Notes under the pieces: generated by a model
Told to the model about the DNA's origin: nothing
Databases searched by the model: none
What the model saw: the letters and a program-made list of their open reading frames with translations, nothing else
Part shown: piece after piece, positions 25,481 to 36,000 of the stretch
Numbering within the stretch: position 1 is the stretch's first letter
How the letters are laid out: every line of letters begins with the position of its first letter
Position numbers and translations under genes: made by a program
Origin: Azadirachta indica
Lineage: Eukaryota; Streptophyta; Magnoliopsida; Sapindales; Meliaceae
Assembly: GCA_022749755.1 (NCBI GenBank)
Contig: CM040441.1
Coordinates: 17,733,475-17,797,474, forward strand
DNA length: 64,000 nt
Direction: 5' to 3'

Positions 25481-26420
25481 ATATATTTTATCTCGAGACC
25501 TCCATATTTTTCTTGTTTTTCTTTTCTTTTCTTTTCTTTTTTCTCTTTTCTGTCTCTCCCTCCTCTTTTTTTTCTCCGTATCTCTTATCTCCATCTTTTC
25601 CTTTATATATCTCCTCTCCCTCCTCCATTTCCTCCTTATCTCTTCTCCCTCTTCTCTTTTGCTTTCACTATCAACTAGGAAGCCATCATTTTTTTTCTCA
25701 TCATTTCTTCTTTCCCTCTCTCTTGATCTTATCATCACTAGGAAGTTAACCTATTATTTTCGTAGTCAACAGCCAACTTGCGATTTTCGCCATCAATTGG
25801 GATGCTCTAGCAATCGACAAGGAAATTTGTCCATCCTTGTTTTTTTTTTTTTTTCAATTTTTACCTCTTCTGTTCCTCTTCTCTTCACACATCCATGCCT
25901 TATGTAACTTACAAGAAATTTTGGCAGAATTTCTTTTATAATATAATATATGCTAATTATATAATTATGCAAACTTTAAAATTTCATTCTAAATATTTTC
26001 AATAAAATTTAACATCATTTGCTTCATTTTGTTACTTAACAAAATATAACTAATTCTAGAATTTATAATCTTGAGATACAAATATAGAAAATATATCAAA
26101 ACTATACATTATGAATTTCTATATTTATATTTACACAAAATATTAAAAGTAGCAAAATCCTCATCCTGCAATATCCTTTATCTTTTACTTAGTCTCCGAT
26201 ATTATCTAAACCTAAAAAGAAAGGGTGAGTTAATGCCTAATAAATATTTATATTTAAAGACAATTTTAATAAAAATTAAAATAAAATATTTTCGTATAAA
26301 ATATTTTCTGATTTCCAACAACAAATTTAATAAAATATCAAGACAAAATTTCCCAAACTACTATCCCTAAAAACAACATGAAACATATTTATTCATTTAT
26401 TAATTCCATTAATTTATTTT

Positions 26421-26550
26421 ATGTACATTTTTAGGGCATTATTCCTAGGGATCACCACCTATAACTTACCGTATGTATTTTTAAGGCATTATTCCTATGG
26501 ACCGTCGTCTATAGCCAAACGTGTTTTTGGGACACTATTCCTAAGGGCTT
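26421..26550. repeat. Three-copy tandem repeat of about 50 bp
   Basis: The word GGCATTATTCCTA.GG (third copy GACACTATTCCTAAGG) recurs at about 26435, 26485 and 26530, each preceded by a TGTATTTTTA-like run. The first two copies also share A.C..C..CTATA. The copies are diverged. No coding sense was found. Confidence 0.6.
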
Positions 26551-27380
26551 TCATCGCGCGACTGAAATCACATTTAAAGTCACCGATACTATCATCAACC
26601 ATAGCCATCACATTTCTATTTATCAATTTATTCCATGTCCATATTTATATTGTTACAAACATTTTTAAATTTGCGAAAATATAATATTTTCCATAAAAAT
26701 CATCAATTTATAAAACATGAAATGTGTTGACACACATTTTTCAGTGTATATGTGAAGATAACATTCATATAAAAGTTTCTATATAAACTCAGTTCAGAAA
26801 ATGATCAATTGGATTAACACGTGACAATTTAAGAATCTTATAAATATTTATCAAAATTTTAAATGTAACGAAACACCTTACTTTTCATTTCTAAAATTAA
26901 CATCTATCAAATACATGTGAATATATATCTGATAAATGCATGACAATTCTATATCTCTGTTGTTTTCTCTTCCTCTTTCTAGTCACCTCTTAATATCAAT
27001 TTAATAATAATAATAAATACTAATTCAAACTTAATTATCTAACATATACATATGTATGTATGTATGTATATACATAAATAAACTTATATTTATATATATA
27101 TATATATGTACATATGCATAGATAAACTTAAACATATATCATTCTAACAATTAAAAAATTTACAACTAAATTATATATAATAATTTTTTAAAATATTTAA
27201 AACCAAAATAGCATGGGATCATGATTTCTAATCAGTTTTAGGAATTTTTTTTTTCACTTTTCTTCCTTTCCTTTCTTTCTTCTTTTCTTTTTCTTATCTC
27301 TTCCTTTTCACTCGGTTCATTTCCAAATTTAGTCTAATGCCTTTTAATAATAAAAAAGGCAAAGATTTTATATATGTGTA

Positions 27381-27428
<48 letters not shown>

Positions 27429-27438
27429 CACACACACA
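27381..27438. repeat. Compound palindromic microsatellite (GT)n-(TA)n-(AC)n
   Basis: A GT run leading to TGTGTGTGTC is followed by about 28 bases of alternating TA, then GA and a CA run of about 17 bases. The GT and CA blocks are complementary, so the whole tract is a near-perfect palindrome able to fold into one long hairpin or cruciform. Confidence 0.85.
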
Positions 27439-27901
27439 TGATCTCACCGTCTATGACTTCCATTATTTTCCCACTATTTGGCTTTCTTTCGTTTGTCCAC
27501 GTACCTAAACACATTTAATTACTCTATGTTTCTTTCATCTCCTTGCTGCCACATGTCTCTCCTTCTCTCTTTTTTGTTTCTCCACTACTCGCAATTGAAG
27601 GGGAAGCATTTTTGGAATCTTAAATCATACAAACCCCTTAACTCAAACCTTTTCACTTAAAAATTTAAAATTTTTTTAAATTTTACTCTTATAAAACTAT
27701 AAACATATTCGTCTATAATTAGCTAATCGATTCTAAATAAAATATTCGGTTTCTAAATGCTATATATACATGTTTTCCCCTTAATAATAATGACAATAAT
27801 TGGGTATTATACCTTGCACCAATTTGTAGATTGAATCTTTGATTGTGGGTTAAATTTGTTGGTTTAATTTATATGTTTGTGAATTTGTTGAAATAAAAAA
27901 C

Positions 27902-28188
27902 CCTAATTTGATTTTGGGTAATTAAAAATCTTAATTTAATTTAGGGTAATTGGAAAACCTAATTTGATTTTGGGTAATTGAAACCTTAACCTGGTTTGGG
28001 TAATTGGAAAGCCTAATTTGATTTTGGGTAATTATAAATCCTAACTTAATTTGGGGTGATTGGAAATGCTAATTTAATTTGGGATAATTAGAAACTCTAA
28101 TTTGATTTATGGTAATCAGGAACCTTAATTTGATTTAGGGTAACTAAAAAAAACCTAATTTGATTTTGAAAATCCCAATTTGATTTTT
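27902..28188. repeat. 28-bp minisatellite, about 10-11 copies
   Basis: The unit CCTAATTTGATTTTGGGTAA plus TTGGAAAN repeats head to tail, with copies starting at 27902, 27930 and 27958 and then degenerate ones to about 28188. Consensus positions TTTGATTT and GGGTAATT are the best kept, and the last two copies are truncated. It lies 1.3 kb upstream of the inhibitor gene. Confidence 0.85.
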
Positions 28189-29355
28189 CAAGTATTTGAA
28201 ATCTATAAATAAAATAAATGAAACATAATTGTTATTATAATGTATAACTTAATACATGGATTAAACTATCCTTGATATCATAATCTTTCACGTCAATTTG
28301 CTGGCAGATAACTTTCCAAACATTTCATATTACTTTTGAAGATTGTCAATAAATTTAAAATAAAATTGAAAATAATTCTAATTATAATGCAAACTTTTAA
28401 AAACTTATGAAAACAAAATAAAAAATAGAGATTGTACCTTCAAACATAATTGATTAAGTATTGTTAAATTCAAAATCACATCAAGGTGTCTTTTTGACTA
28501 TTTCTCTTTATAACCTCTTACGATAGAAAATACTTTGAGATATATAAAATTATAAGCTTGTTTAGGATAGGCTAAGGATCCTTTTATAATAAAAATATTT
28601 TAGAATTTAAACACCCTTTTTTTTCTCCATTTCTATCCATCATTGAAATAAATTTAAGTTATTTCCACTAACCACAAAATGTGAAAGTGGTTAATTAAAA
28701 TTGTCTTTTACCATCTTTAAAATAATGAAGTGCTTCATTAAAAGAAAATATAAATAAACTCTACAACTAATTCTTATTAACTTACTTTAATTAATATATT
28801 TTTATCATTAACATGTGAATCATATAATATAAAAAGTGTTACATTCTCCCACTTGGCAACATGTTAAATAAAATATCTATTAATATTAACAATAACTCTA
28901 TATAATTGCTCAATTTTAAATTATCCATTATACTAGATGATAATGGTATCTTAAAAAAATATCAGTACATAAATCACGACGGTCATATTTTTATTAAAGA
29001 AAAAATATTTCTTTCAAGTAAGATACTTTCTAATTGAATATTTTTATCTTTATGAAAGAACTTCAATTGACAGGTCACCTATTCTAAGAGTGAGTTATTC
29101 AAAATCTATTCAACTAGAACTTCTTCTTCTAGCATTGAACTTTTAGACTAAGAGTATGTTTGCTTGTTCTATTGTATTATGTATAAAATTATTTAAATAC
29201 TTAAGAGGTGTTTGTTTTTTTACTTATGTTTTTAAATTTGTTTAAAAATATTTGAATGTAATTAAATAATTAAATATTTAATAAATTAAATATTTTATTT
29301 GTCAATAATATTTTTAATTTATTATTTTATTTTTAACTCAAAATAAAATAGAAGT

Positions 29356-29396
29356 CCAATTATCATTAGCCGATTCCCTTTTCTGTCTATAAAAAT
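29356..29396 (+). promoter_or_regulatory. CCAAT and TATA boxes of the inhibitor gene
   Basis: CCAAT at 29356-29360 and TATAAAAAT at 29388-29396 lie in the expected order. The TATA box is 73-81 bp before the ATG, giving a predicted short leader of about 45-50 bases. Confidence 0.65.
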
Positions 29397-29468
29397 ACCA
29401 TTCAGCTTATTCTGTCTTCAGCTTTTCCATCCGCTGCATAATTCATTTTTGTTTTCTATCCCGCAACG

Positions 29469-29984
29469 ATGAAAACACAAGTGTTTTTTCTGCTTCTTCT
29501 TCTTCAAGCTGTCACATTGCTCCCATTAATCCAATGCAACACCGCATTGATACAACAAACTTGCAAGCAAACACCATTTTACAATCTCTGCTTTTCTTCT
29601 CTGAAATCAGACCCCAGAAGTTCAACAGCAGATGTTCCAAAACTTGGACTAATTATGGTGGATATAATCAAATCGAAAGCAACCCAAATGCTGAAACAAA
29701 TACAGGTGTTGCAGAAAAAGCACAAGGAGTTGCAGAAACCCTTGAGTGATTGCCATGGGAGATACAACGCAGTCCTTGTTGGTGATGTGCCTCAAGCCAT
29801 TGAAGCTCTGGAGAAAGGAGACTACAAATTTGCAGAAAGCGGTGCAACTGATGCCGCAATTGAAGCTGATGCATGTGAGAGAAGTTTCTCTGCTGGGAAA
29901 TCACCAATTTCTCAGAAGAATAAACTCATCCACGATCTCTCTCTCATCACTGCTTCCATCGTGAAAATATTGCTTGCTGGTTGA
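29469..29984 (+). CDS. Secreted invertase/pectin methylesterase inhibitor family protein (likely C/VIF type)
   Basis: This is an intronless 171-aa protein of the plant invertase/pectin methylesterase inhibitor family (four-helix bundle, about 150-200 aa). A signal peptide is clear: residues 1-23, with a long Leu-rich core ending IQCN. Four cysteines fit the family: C32 and C41 (hairpin disulfide) and C95 and C136 (bundle disulfide). The segments LSDCHGRYNAVL, DVPQAIEAL, YKFAESGATDAA and DACERSF look closer to the cell-wall/vacuolar inhibitors of beta-fructosidase than to pectin methylesterase inhibitors, so invertase inhibition in the apoplast or vacuole is the likelier role. The position corresponding to the PKF motif of the tobacco cell-wall inhibitor reads Y119-K120-F121. 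TATA and CCAAT boxes sit upstream. The two sub-classes cannot be separated reliably by sequence, so the target enzyme is inferred. Confidence 0.9.
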   Translation: MKTQVFFLLLLLQAVTLLPLIQCNTALIQQTCKQTPFYNLCFSSLKSDPRSSTADVPKLGLIMVDIIKSKATQMLKQIQVLQKKHKELQKPLSDCHGRYNAVLVGDVPQAIEALEKGDYKFAESGATDAAIEADACERSFSAGKSPISQKNKLIHDLSLITASIVKILLAG

Positions 29985-30190
29985 TAAAAATTTTTTATTC
30001 TAGTATATTATTATATTATGTAATAAATTAATTAAGAATTAGTTTTTCTTTTTTCTATCCGTGAATGAACGTTGATTCAAATTTCATAATCAAAAAAGGA
30101 ATTTTGTCTTTGCCAGCTCATTCTCTAATCAATACTTTTTGTGATGAAACTGATAAAAAGTAGAGCAGATAACAATCAATTAGGATATTG

Positions 30191-30318
30191 CAACGTGGAG
30201 AGTTTTAAATGTTTTCACTAATACATCCATGAATCGTGATGGTCTTAAAATGCAATTCCTTTCACAAATTTCGAAAACATGGCAACAAAAGCTGCCCATA
30301 AAAAGGTAATAACAACAA
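30191..30318 (+). repeat. Duplicated non-coding stretch, copy 1
   Basis: It shares ACTAATAC.T.CATGAATC.T, GCAATTCCTTT.ACAA, AAAACATGGCAA and CTGCCCATAAAAAGG, in the same order and orientation, with 31526-31655. The end resembles a promoter (CCCATAAAAAGG could serve as a TATA box). Confidence 0.75.
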
Positions 30319-30984
30319 GAAATTCAATAATTTCGAAAACGACGGATATTTTATAGAGTTTCAAGAGATAAGTTTTTTTTAATATTATAAATATAATCTA
30401 TTATTTTATTAGATATTTATCAAAAATCTTGATAAGATTATAATCTACATTATTCGGATGTCTGCATCCATAACGCATGATTTCTGAGAAAAAATTACCC
30501 AAATTATCCTGTTGGACGCACTTAATATGCCGTTAATCTACCAATCATTATGTAGGGGTAATTTATTAATTCTGTTTGTAATAATATACGTCTTATTGTT
30601 CATGTTCTCTTTTATCTTCTTCCTTTTCCTCCTCTACTCATTCTTTCTGCTTCTATTTCTCTCTGTCTTCTTCGTTGTTTCATTTTCTCCTAAACACTGT
30701 TCCGATTAGTTCTTTGACCGTAAAAGACTTTTTTTTTTTCCACCCATTTGCTTTTCTTCACCCATGTTTTTTCGAAACTTCTTGATTTTTCATCTCCTCT
30801 TCTTTCTTTTCCTCATTCTCCCTCCCTCCCTCCCTCCATCTCTCTCTCTTTCTTCTTGTATTTCCTTCAACTCCCTCTCTTTCTTCATGTGATCTCTAGA
30901 AACGAAAAAGAGCATATGTGATTTAACATTCTTATTAATTTTAATAATTTTAAAAATATTCCCCCCAAAATTTAATATATTTAA

Positions 30985-31160
30985 TATTTAGTAATAATTA
31001 TTTAACAAAAATTATTATTAAATCTTTAAAATTTTAAAAAATATAATATATTTATAAAAAATAAATCTTAAAAATTTAATAAATAATTCTTTTAAATACA
31101 AGTATAATCATTATTTTAAAATAAACTAAATATTTTTAAAATTATTGGTATTAATCAATC
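30985..31160. repeat. AT-rich repeat, copy B
   Basis: It shares its first 60 bases or so (AGTAATAATTATTTAACAAA and onward) and its last 75 bases with 24945-25480, but lacks the central AT-rich part of that copy. Confidence 0.5.
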
Positions 31161-31525
31161 AAAGCGACTCGTCCTTTTCCCACTCTAACAAGAAATTTCC
31201 TTTCTTTTTTTTTTTTTTATATAAAATTATTAGATTGTCACTCTAAAACTAACAGTAAACGAACGAAACACTAATCCGTATATGTCGTTTCCCTAAACTC
31301 TATGGTGTCTGTCTTTCTTCAAACTCTATGCATCAATTTTCCTAAATAAAAATAAAAATAAAAGCTGCCCCACAAGCATCACATTATTATGAGGAATCAT
31401 GTAAACTTGTCAATACAACATTGACTTTTACTTTATGGTTAACAAATTTTAGGAATTACTCTAACAGACCAAGTAGTTACTTCGTTCGATTTCAAAAAGA
31501 ATAAAAATGAAAAATTTCAGAAGTG

Positions 31526-31655
31526 AAACGGTGGCGAACCCTCAACAATTCAACTAATACGTACATGAATCATGATTATTTCAAGAAGCAATTCCTTTTA
31601 CAAGAACGTAAAAACATGGCAAGTAAAAACTGCCCATAAAAAGGCGATTAAGACC
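31526..31655 (+). repeat. Duplicated non-coding stretch, copy 2
   Basis: Second copy of 30191-30318, about 1.3 kb downstream and in direct orientation, with scattered substitutions and small indels. It again ends in CTGCCCATAAAAAGG. No inhibitor-like coding sequence follows it. Confidence 0.75.
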
Positions 31656-33093
31656 CACAGACACAACATTATCAACGGGCAATTCCCAGAAGTGGGAACG
31701 CATGTAAATTTGTCAATATAAAGACAGACAAATTATTTATTTCAAGATAAATACAAGACCCCTTTTTAAAAAAAAAAAAAACCCAAAAACTCTATAAAAT
31801 AATCTCAAAAATCAGCTTTCAAGCACCAAACCAATCATCAAAGTTTGATGATCAAACCTGAACATTATCCAATGAATATTATATACCTACATAATGCTAG
31901 TGGATTTAAACCTCAATACCAACTAATGCATCTTCTATTACTTGAAATCTTTGGCGGTGAAATTCATCTTTCGGTGGGTCAGAAAACCAGTGATTGGGGC
32001 TCCAAACAAAAATCGAGCCGCAATGCTCACAAATTTCTCTCTAATTATTTGTAAGTAGAAATTACCTATTTCAAGTGCAAATATTCAGCCGCTGCTATCA
32101 TAGTGCCCATATAAACTCTTGACTTACAAACAATGTTTGTTTGTATGTACAAGAAAATAAAATATCAAATCAATCGAATGGAATACAAGCTATAGAATCT
32201 TTAAACATTCAAACCAAGCAAGACTATAAAATCTTAACCAAGAAACCGTGTTTTTGCAATCATTGGATAAAATACAAAACAGATAAAATGTAAAATGAGG
32301 GGCAACTAAAAGCTTGAAAGTATAAGACATTTTTCTCCTATTAATATTATACAAAGAATAAGCATTAACCGTTTTACAATCAGCAGAGAAGCTGTAGTTA
32401 CAAGCCTTCTGCAATGAACCCAAAACTCCATGCCAGATAAATGAAATATTCCATGATATCAACTGCACCCACGAGCCAAAAAAATATAAAAATAAATTCA
32501 AAAGGAAAAATAAAAGATTTTATGCTACCCTTCATGAAAAATTATCAATACAAAAAAGCAACCACCCAAAATATAAGAATTACATATGGGATACTATATG
32601 CATTTAACCCTCCCTGCACTCAACCAATGAGACAGATCCATGGGCTCCTAGAACAATATAACTTGTAAAAGGAAAAATTTCAACCCAGACAAACGACCAA
32701 CCAAAAAAGAGAAAAAGTGGGGGAAACCCAAAGAAACGGCAACTGGAAGTAGACAATCGGAGACGAAAAGAAAAGGCAACACAAAACTAGTGAGGCATAT
32801 TCTGCCATAGAATAGCCTAACTTGAACAATTACGAATCTGAACTGCAACCCAAAATGCAGAAGCTCCAGACTTATCCCATGTTATGCTTAACAATGGGAT
32901 CTTCAATACATAAAGCTCAGAGCACTTTCAAACCAATAAATCTTTTAGGGCGATCAACCTGACCGTTGAACCAGGCAAATGCTCCAAAGGACCAGCGACT
33001 TGATTTCTCTAAATCATTACTGAATGAATTGAATAAGCAATGAACTGAGAATCCAAACCAAAATTTTGGAAAAGGGCATATTCAAAGCTCAAG

Positions 33094-36000
33094 TCATGAA
33101 GGGGCAACAGCAGATGCTTTCTCCATTTTTTCCTTCTCAATCTCTACTCTTCTCTGGTCAGCATGCTGGGCAACACCATTAGCAAGTGCCTGATAATGGA
33201 AGTCCAGTGTCTGTGTAAGGTTTTGGAATCTCACTGGATCCGATGCTTGCATGACTATGATTCATGGAGAAAGGAGAAAAGGAAAAGGTAAGCCAAAATT
33301 TCAAAGAGTACTATAAGACAATAAGAATTTTGAGTTAAAACATATTAACAGCTTAAGTTCGACTTACCTTTGATTGTATCCACAAAGAAAATAAATGGAT
33401 CCACCTCATCAATCGGAGATTGCAGCTCTTCATCATCACTGTAGTCATCATCTGAGTCGTCTTCATCATCATCATGCGGCCGAAAAGCCCTTGCCTGAAA
33501 TTTACATGTGACAGGTAATGATTAGGTAAAAGGTTCAAGAGTGTAGCATAAATACAAAGAAAATGAGGGATCCGTCAAAAGCAAAAAACATGATAATGTA
33601 CAGTGAAACCCTTTCACCACAGTTTAGTCACTCACAATAAACTTGAAAGTAACGATTCCAAAAGTGATTCATTTGAAGAACAGAGTTCTATATTGTCCAA
33701 ATGATAGCCTTTCACCAGTGGTTCTACCACACAAGACAAATGAAGAAGTATGGATAATATAAATTTCAAATAAACAGGAGACTCAAATTCCCAGTGAACC
33801 ATACAATACAGTTTCCCAACTAACCATAGTGACTTCAGCAGCCTACTCTACAAATTAATGTTTTAGTTTTTACTGATGACATTAGCTACATCAGATTCCA
33901 TACTTCAGCATTGTCAAAATACAAGAAACGTGATGCAGAGCATTGACAGGCTCCTTTACAGATAATTTGGCTGGAAAAAGTACAATGAAGACTGAAAAAA
34001 TAAGTTGAAAAAAAGGATTTATAGTGTTTCTTAGCAACAAAATGAAATGTAGATAGACATCCTTCATTGTAGATAATTCGACTTGTATTATCAATTCAAT
34101 TACGAACAATGAGCTTGCTATAAAATACACAAAGACGAAACAAGTCACAATATTGCAAATGATTTTTTTTATTTTTTAGGAAAAAGAACAATATAATAAT
34201 GTGAAAATGGTTAGTACAAAGGTCACCAGAGGCAAAAACAACTTTAAATTGGGATCAACAACTATAAAACTTGATTAAATGTGCTCAGTAAAATAAATTG
34301 AGTTTAGAATCAAAATAAATGAGAAATTACTTTCACTCAATTAAAATATGAAAAAGTACCAAAAATATGTTATATTTTCTTTTCTTCTTCTTTTTCTTCT
34401 TTTTTTTTGGGGGGTTAGGTTGGGGGTGGGGTTGTTGATGTTGGTGGGTGATAGATATAATTGTACACACTAGACAACTTAAATACAAAAAATTAGCAAC
34501 AATTATCAAATTATGTTGCAAAAAATTGAAAAAATATATTATGTACAATAGCCAGTTTAGAAGAGATCCAGAATGGAACACTCCATCAGGATGTCCCTAG
34601 TTTTCATGGACAGCTATCTTCCTCTTTTGTACATCAAATTTTAATCAACACAAATTTCTTAGTTTCTTCTAAAAATAAGCCAAGTGCAAATTGAAAGGGA
34701 ATAGAAGCTCCAAGAATATATGTTTGGCTCAGCTGTCTCAGGTTTTCTGGTTGGAAAGAAATAACAGTATCTTTAATGAGAACAGAGAAGAAAGCATAGC
34801 TGAGCTGTCAGGGAGAGTTTGGTTCACGCATTGGTTGTCAAGATTCATTTTCTTCTTTATCATCTAAACACCTAAATTGGTAAGGGATTTTGAGATAATT
34901 TTGTATAGACTGATAATTGTCTGGATTAGGGAAGGGTTGCATAAACTCAAGATTTGTTTTTTTGGTAGTACAGAATTAGTTGCCCTCTGTTGTTTCTTGT
35001 CCCTTCTCTTCGCCTTTATTAATGCATTGTCCTTTATTTATAGCCAAAAAGAAAAAAATTGCTATTCCCACCATTTTGAGCAAATGGGCATACCCCACCT
35101 CCCTTCCCTGTCTTTTTTTTTTTTTTTGTGTCGGTTGAACCAAATAACGGAAGGAGCATTTCATAGAAAGCTTGCTCCATACTGTTGATTCCAACATACC
35201 ACTATCCTGAATAAAACAATTGAAAATACATACAAACCTGTGCAGCTAATTTTTGAAGTCTAAGGCTGTCAGCTTCATCACCATCCTCAGCATCAACACC
35301 CATTTCTTTGTCAGATCCATCACCATCATCATCTTCATCATCCGTTTGGAAACCATCCATATCATCATCATCTTCGGCCTCATCTTCCTTAGCAGCTTCT
35401 GTCAATATAAGTACAGAATATGCGAAAAAAGTAAAAACATTATTAAAATACCATAAATAGTAAGATACAAGGATGAGAGAGAGATAAACCTGCAACTTGA
35501 TCCTTGTATGCAACCAGGAGATCAAGGGTGGCCCTGAAAACACGCCCCAAAGCCTCCCCAGGTAATTGATCCACAGGAAGCGCAAGTAGAGATGTCAATC
35601 CCAAACAGCAAACTTTCTTATCATGTTCCCTTCATCACCAAGATCAATAGCATGACACATTCAGACCTTTGCCAATGTGGAAAGTTCAAACTAAAAACAG
35701 ATAGTTGAGTTACAAATGGGATTGGCGAAAATGAGAACAATAAATGTCTTCCAATCACCTTTTAAAATTAGCTCGTATGCCACTCTTTTTAACTTGCTGC
35801 AACATCTGGAACCAAAGATTAAATACTTCTGTTGCAACACCAAGGTTGTGCAATATGCTAAGTGTCAAAGATGGGTTATAGTAGAGAGCATCTGCTATCT
35901 GCACAAAAGAACCGAAAGGAACTTCAGGAAAATTTCTCTCAAAAAATACATCAGTGTTATTGAGTGTCGAAACCACTGAAATATTTCAAATAGTATCCTA

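Larger units (their letters stand above)
23812..29340. other. AT-rich intergenic region between Z-ISO and the PMEI-type gene
   Basis: No gene found. Positions 23870-23910 contain TTCGCGCC (an E2F-like core) and are GC-richer than their surroundings; they may be part of the older Z-ISO promoter. 24945-25480 shares both ends with 30985-31160. 25490-25900 is almost pure pyrimidine on the + strand, so its open frames are compositional artefacts. 27040-27070 has (TATG)n. 28200-29340 is AT-rich with no clear features. Confidence 0.55.
29985..33093. other. Intergenic region between the inhibitor gene and SAD2-like gene
   Basis: It contains a duplicated stretch (30191-30318 and 31526-31655), a pyrimidine-rich block at 30590-30895 whose open frame is compositional, and AT repeat copy B at 30985-31160. 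An open frame at 31845-32054 (69 codons) matches nothing I know. 32100-33093 probably holds the 3' untranslated region of the minus-strand SAD2-like gene; its end is not placed. Confidence 0.5.

Noticed and set aside
25453..25907. Overlapping open frames of 82-98 codons on both strands
   Set aside because: The region is almost pure pyrimidine on one strand; the proteins are Phe/Ser/Leu or Arg/Glu/Lys runs caused by composition.
31845..32054. 69-codon frame starting MMIKPEHYP
   Set aside because: Composition is more protein-like than most, but I recognise no family, splice partner or promoter; not called as a gene.
34371..34445. T- and G-rich low-complexity run in SAD2-like intron 20
   Set aside because: Simple-sequence run with no structure beyond composition.
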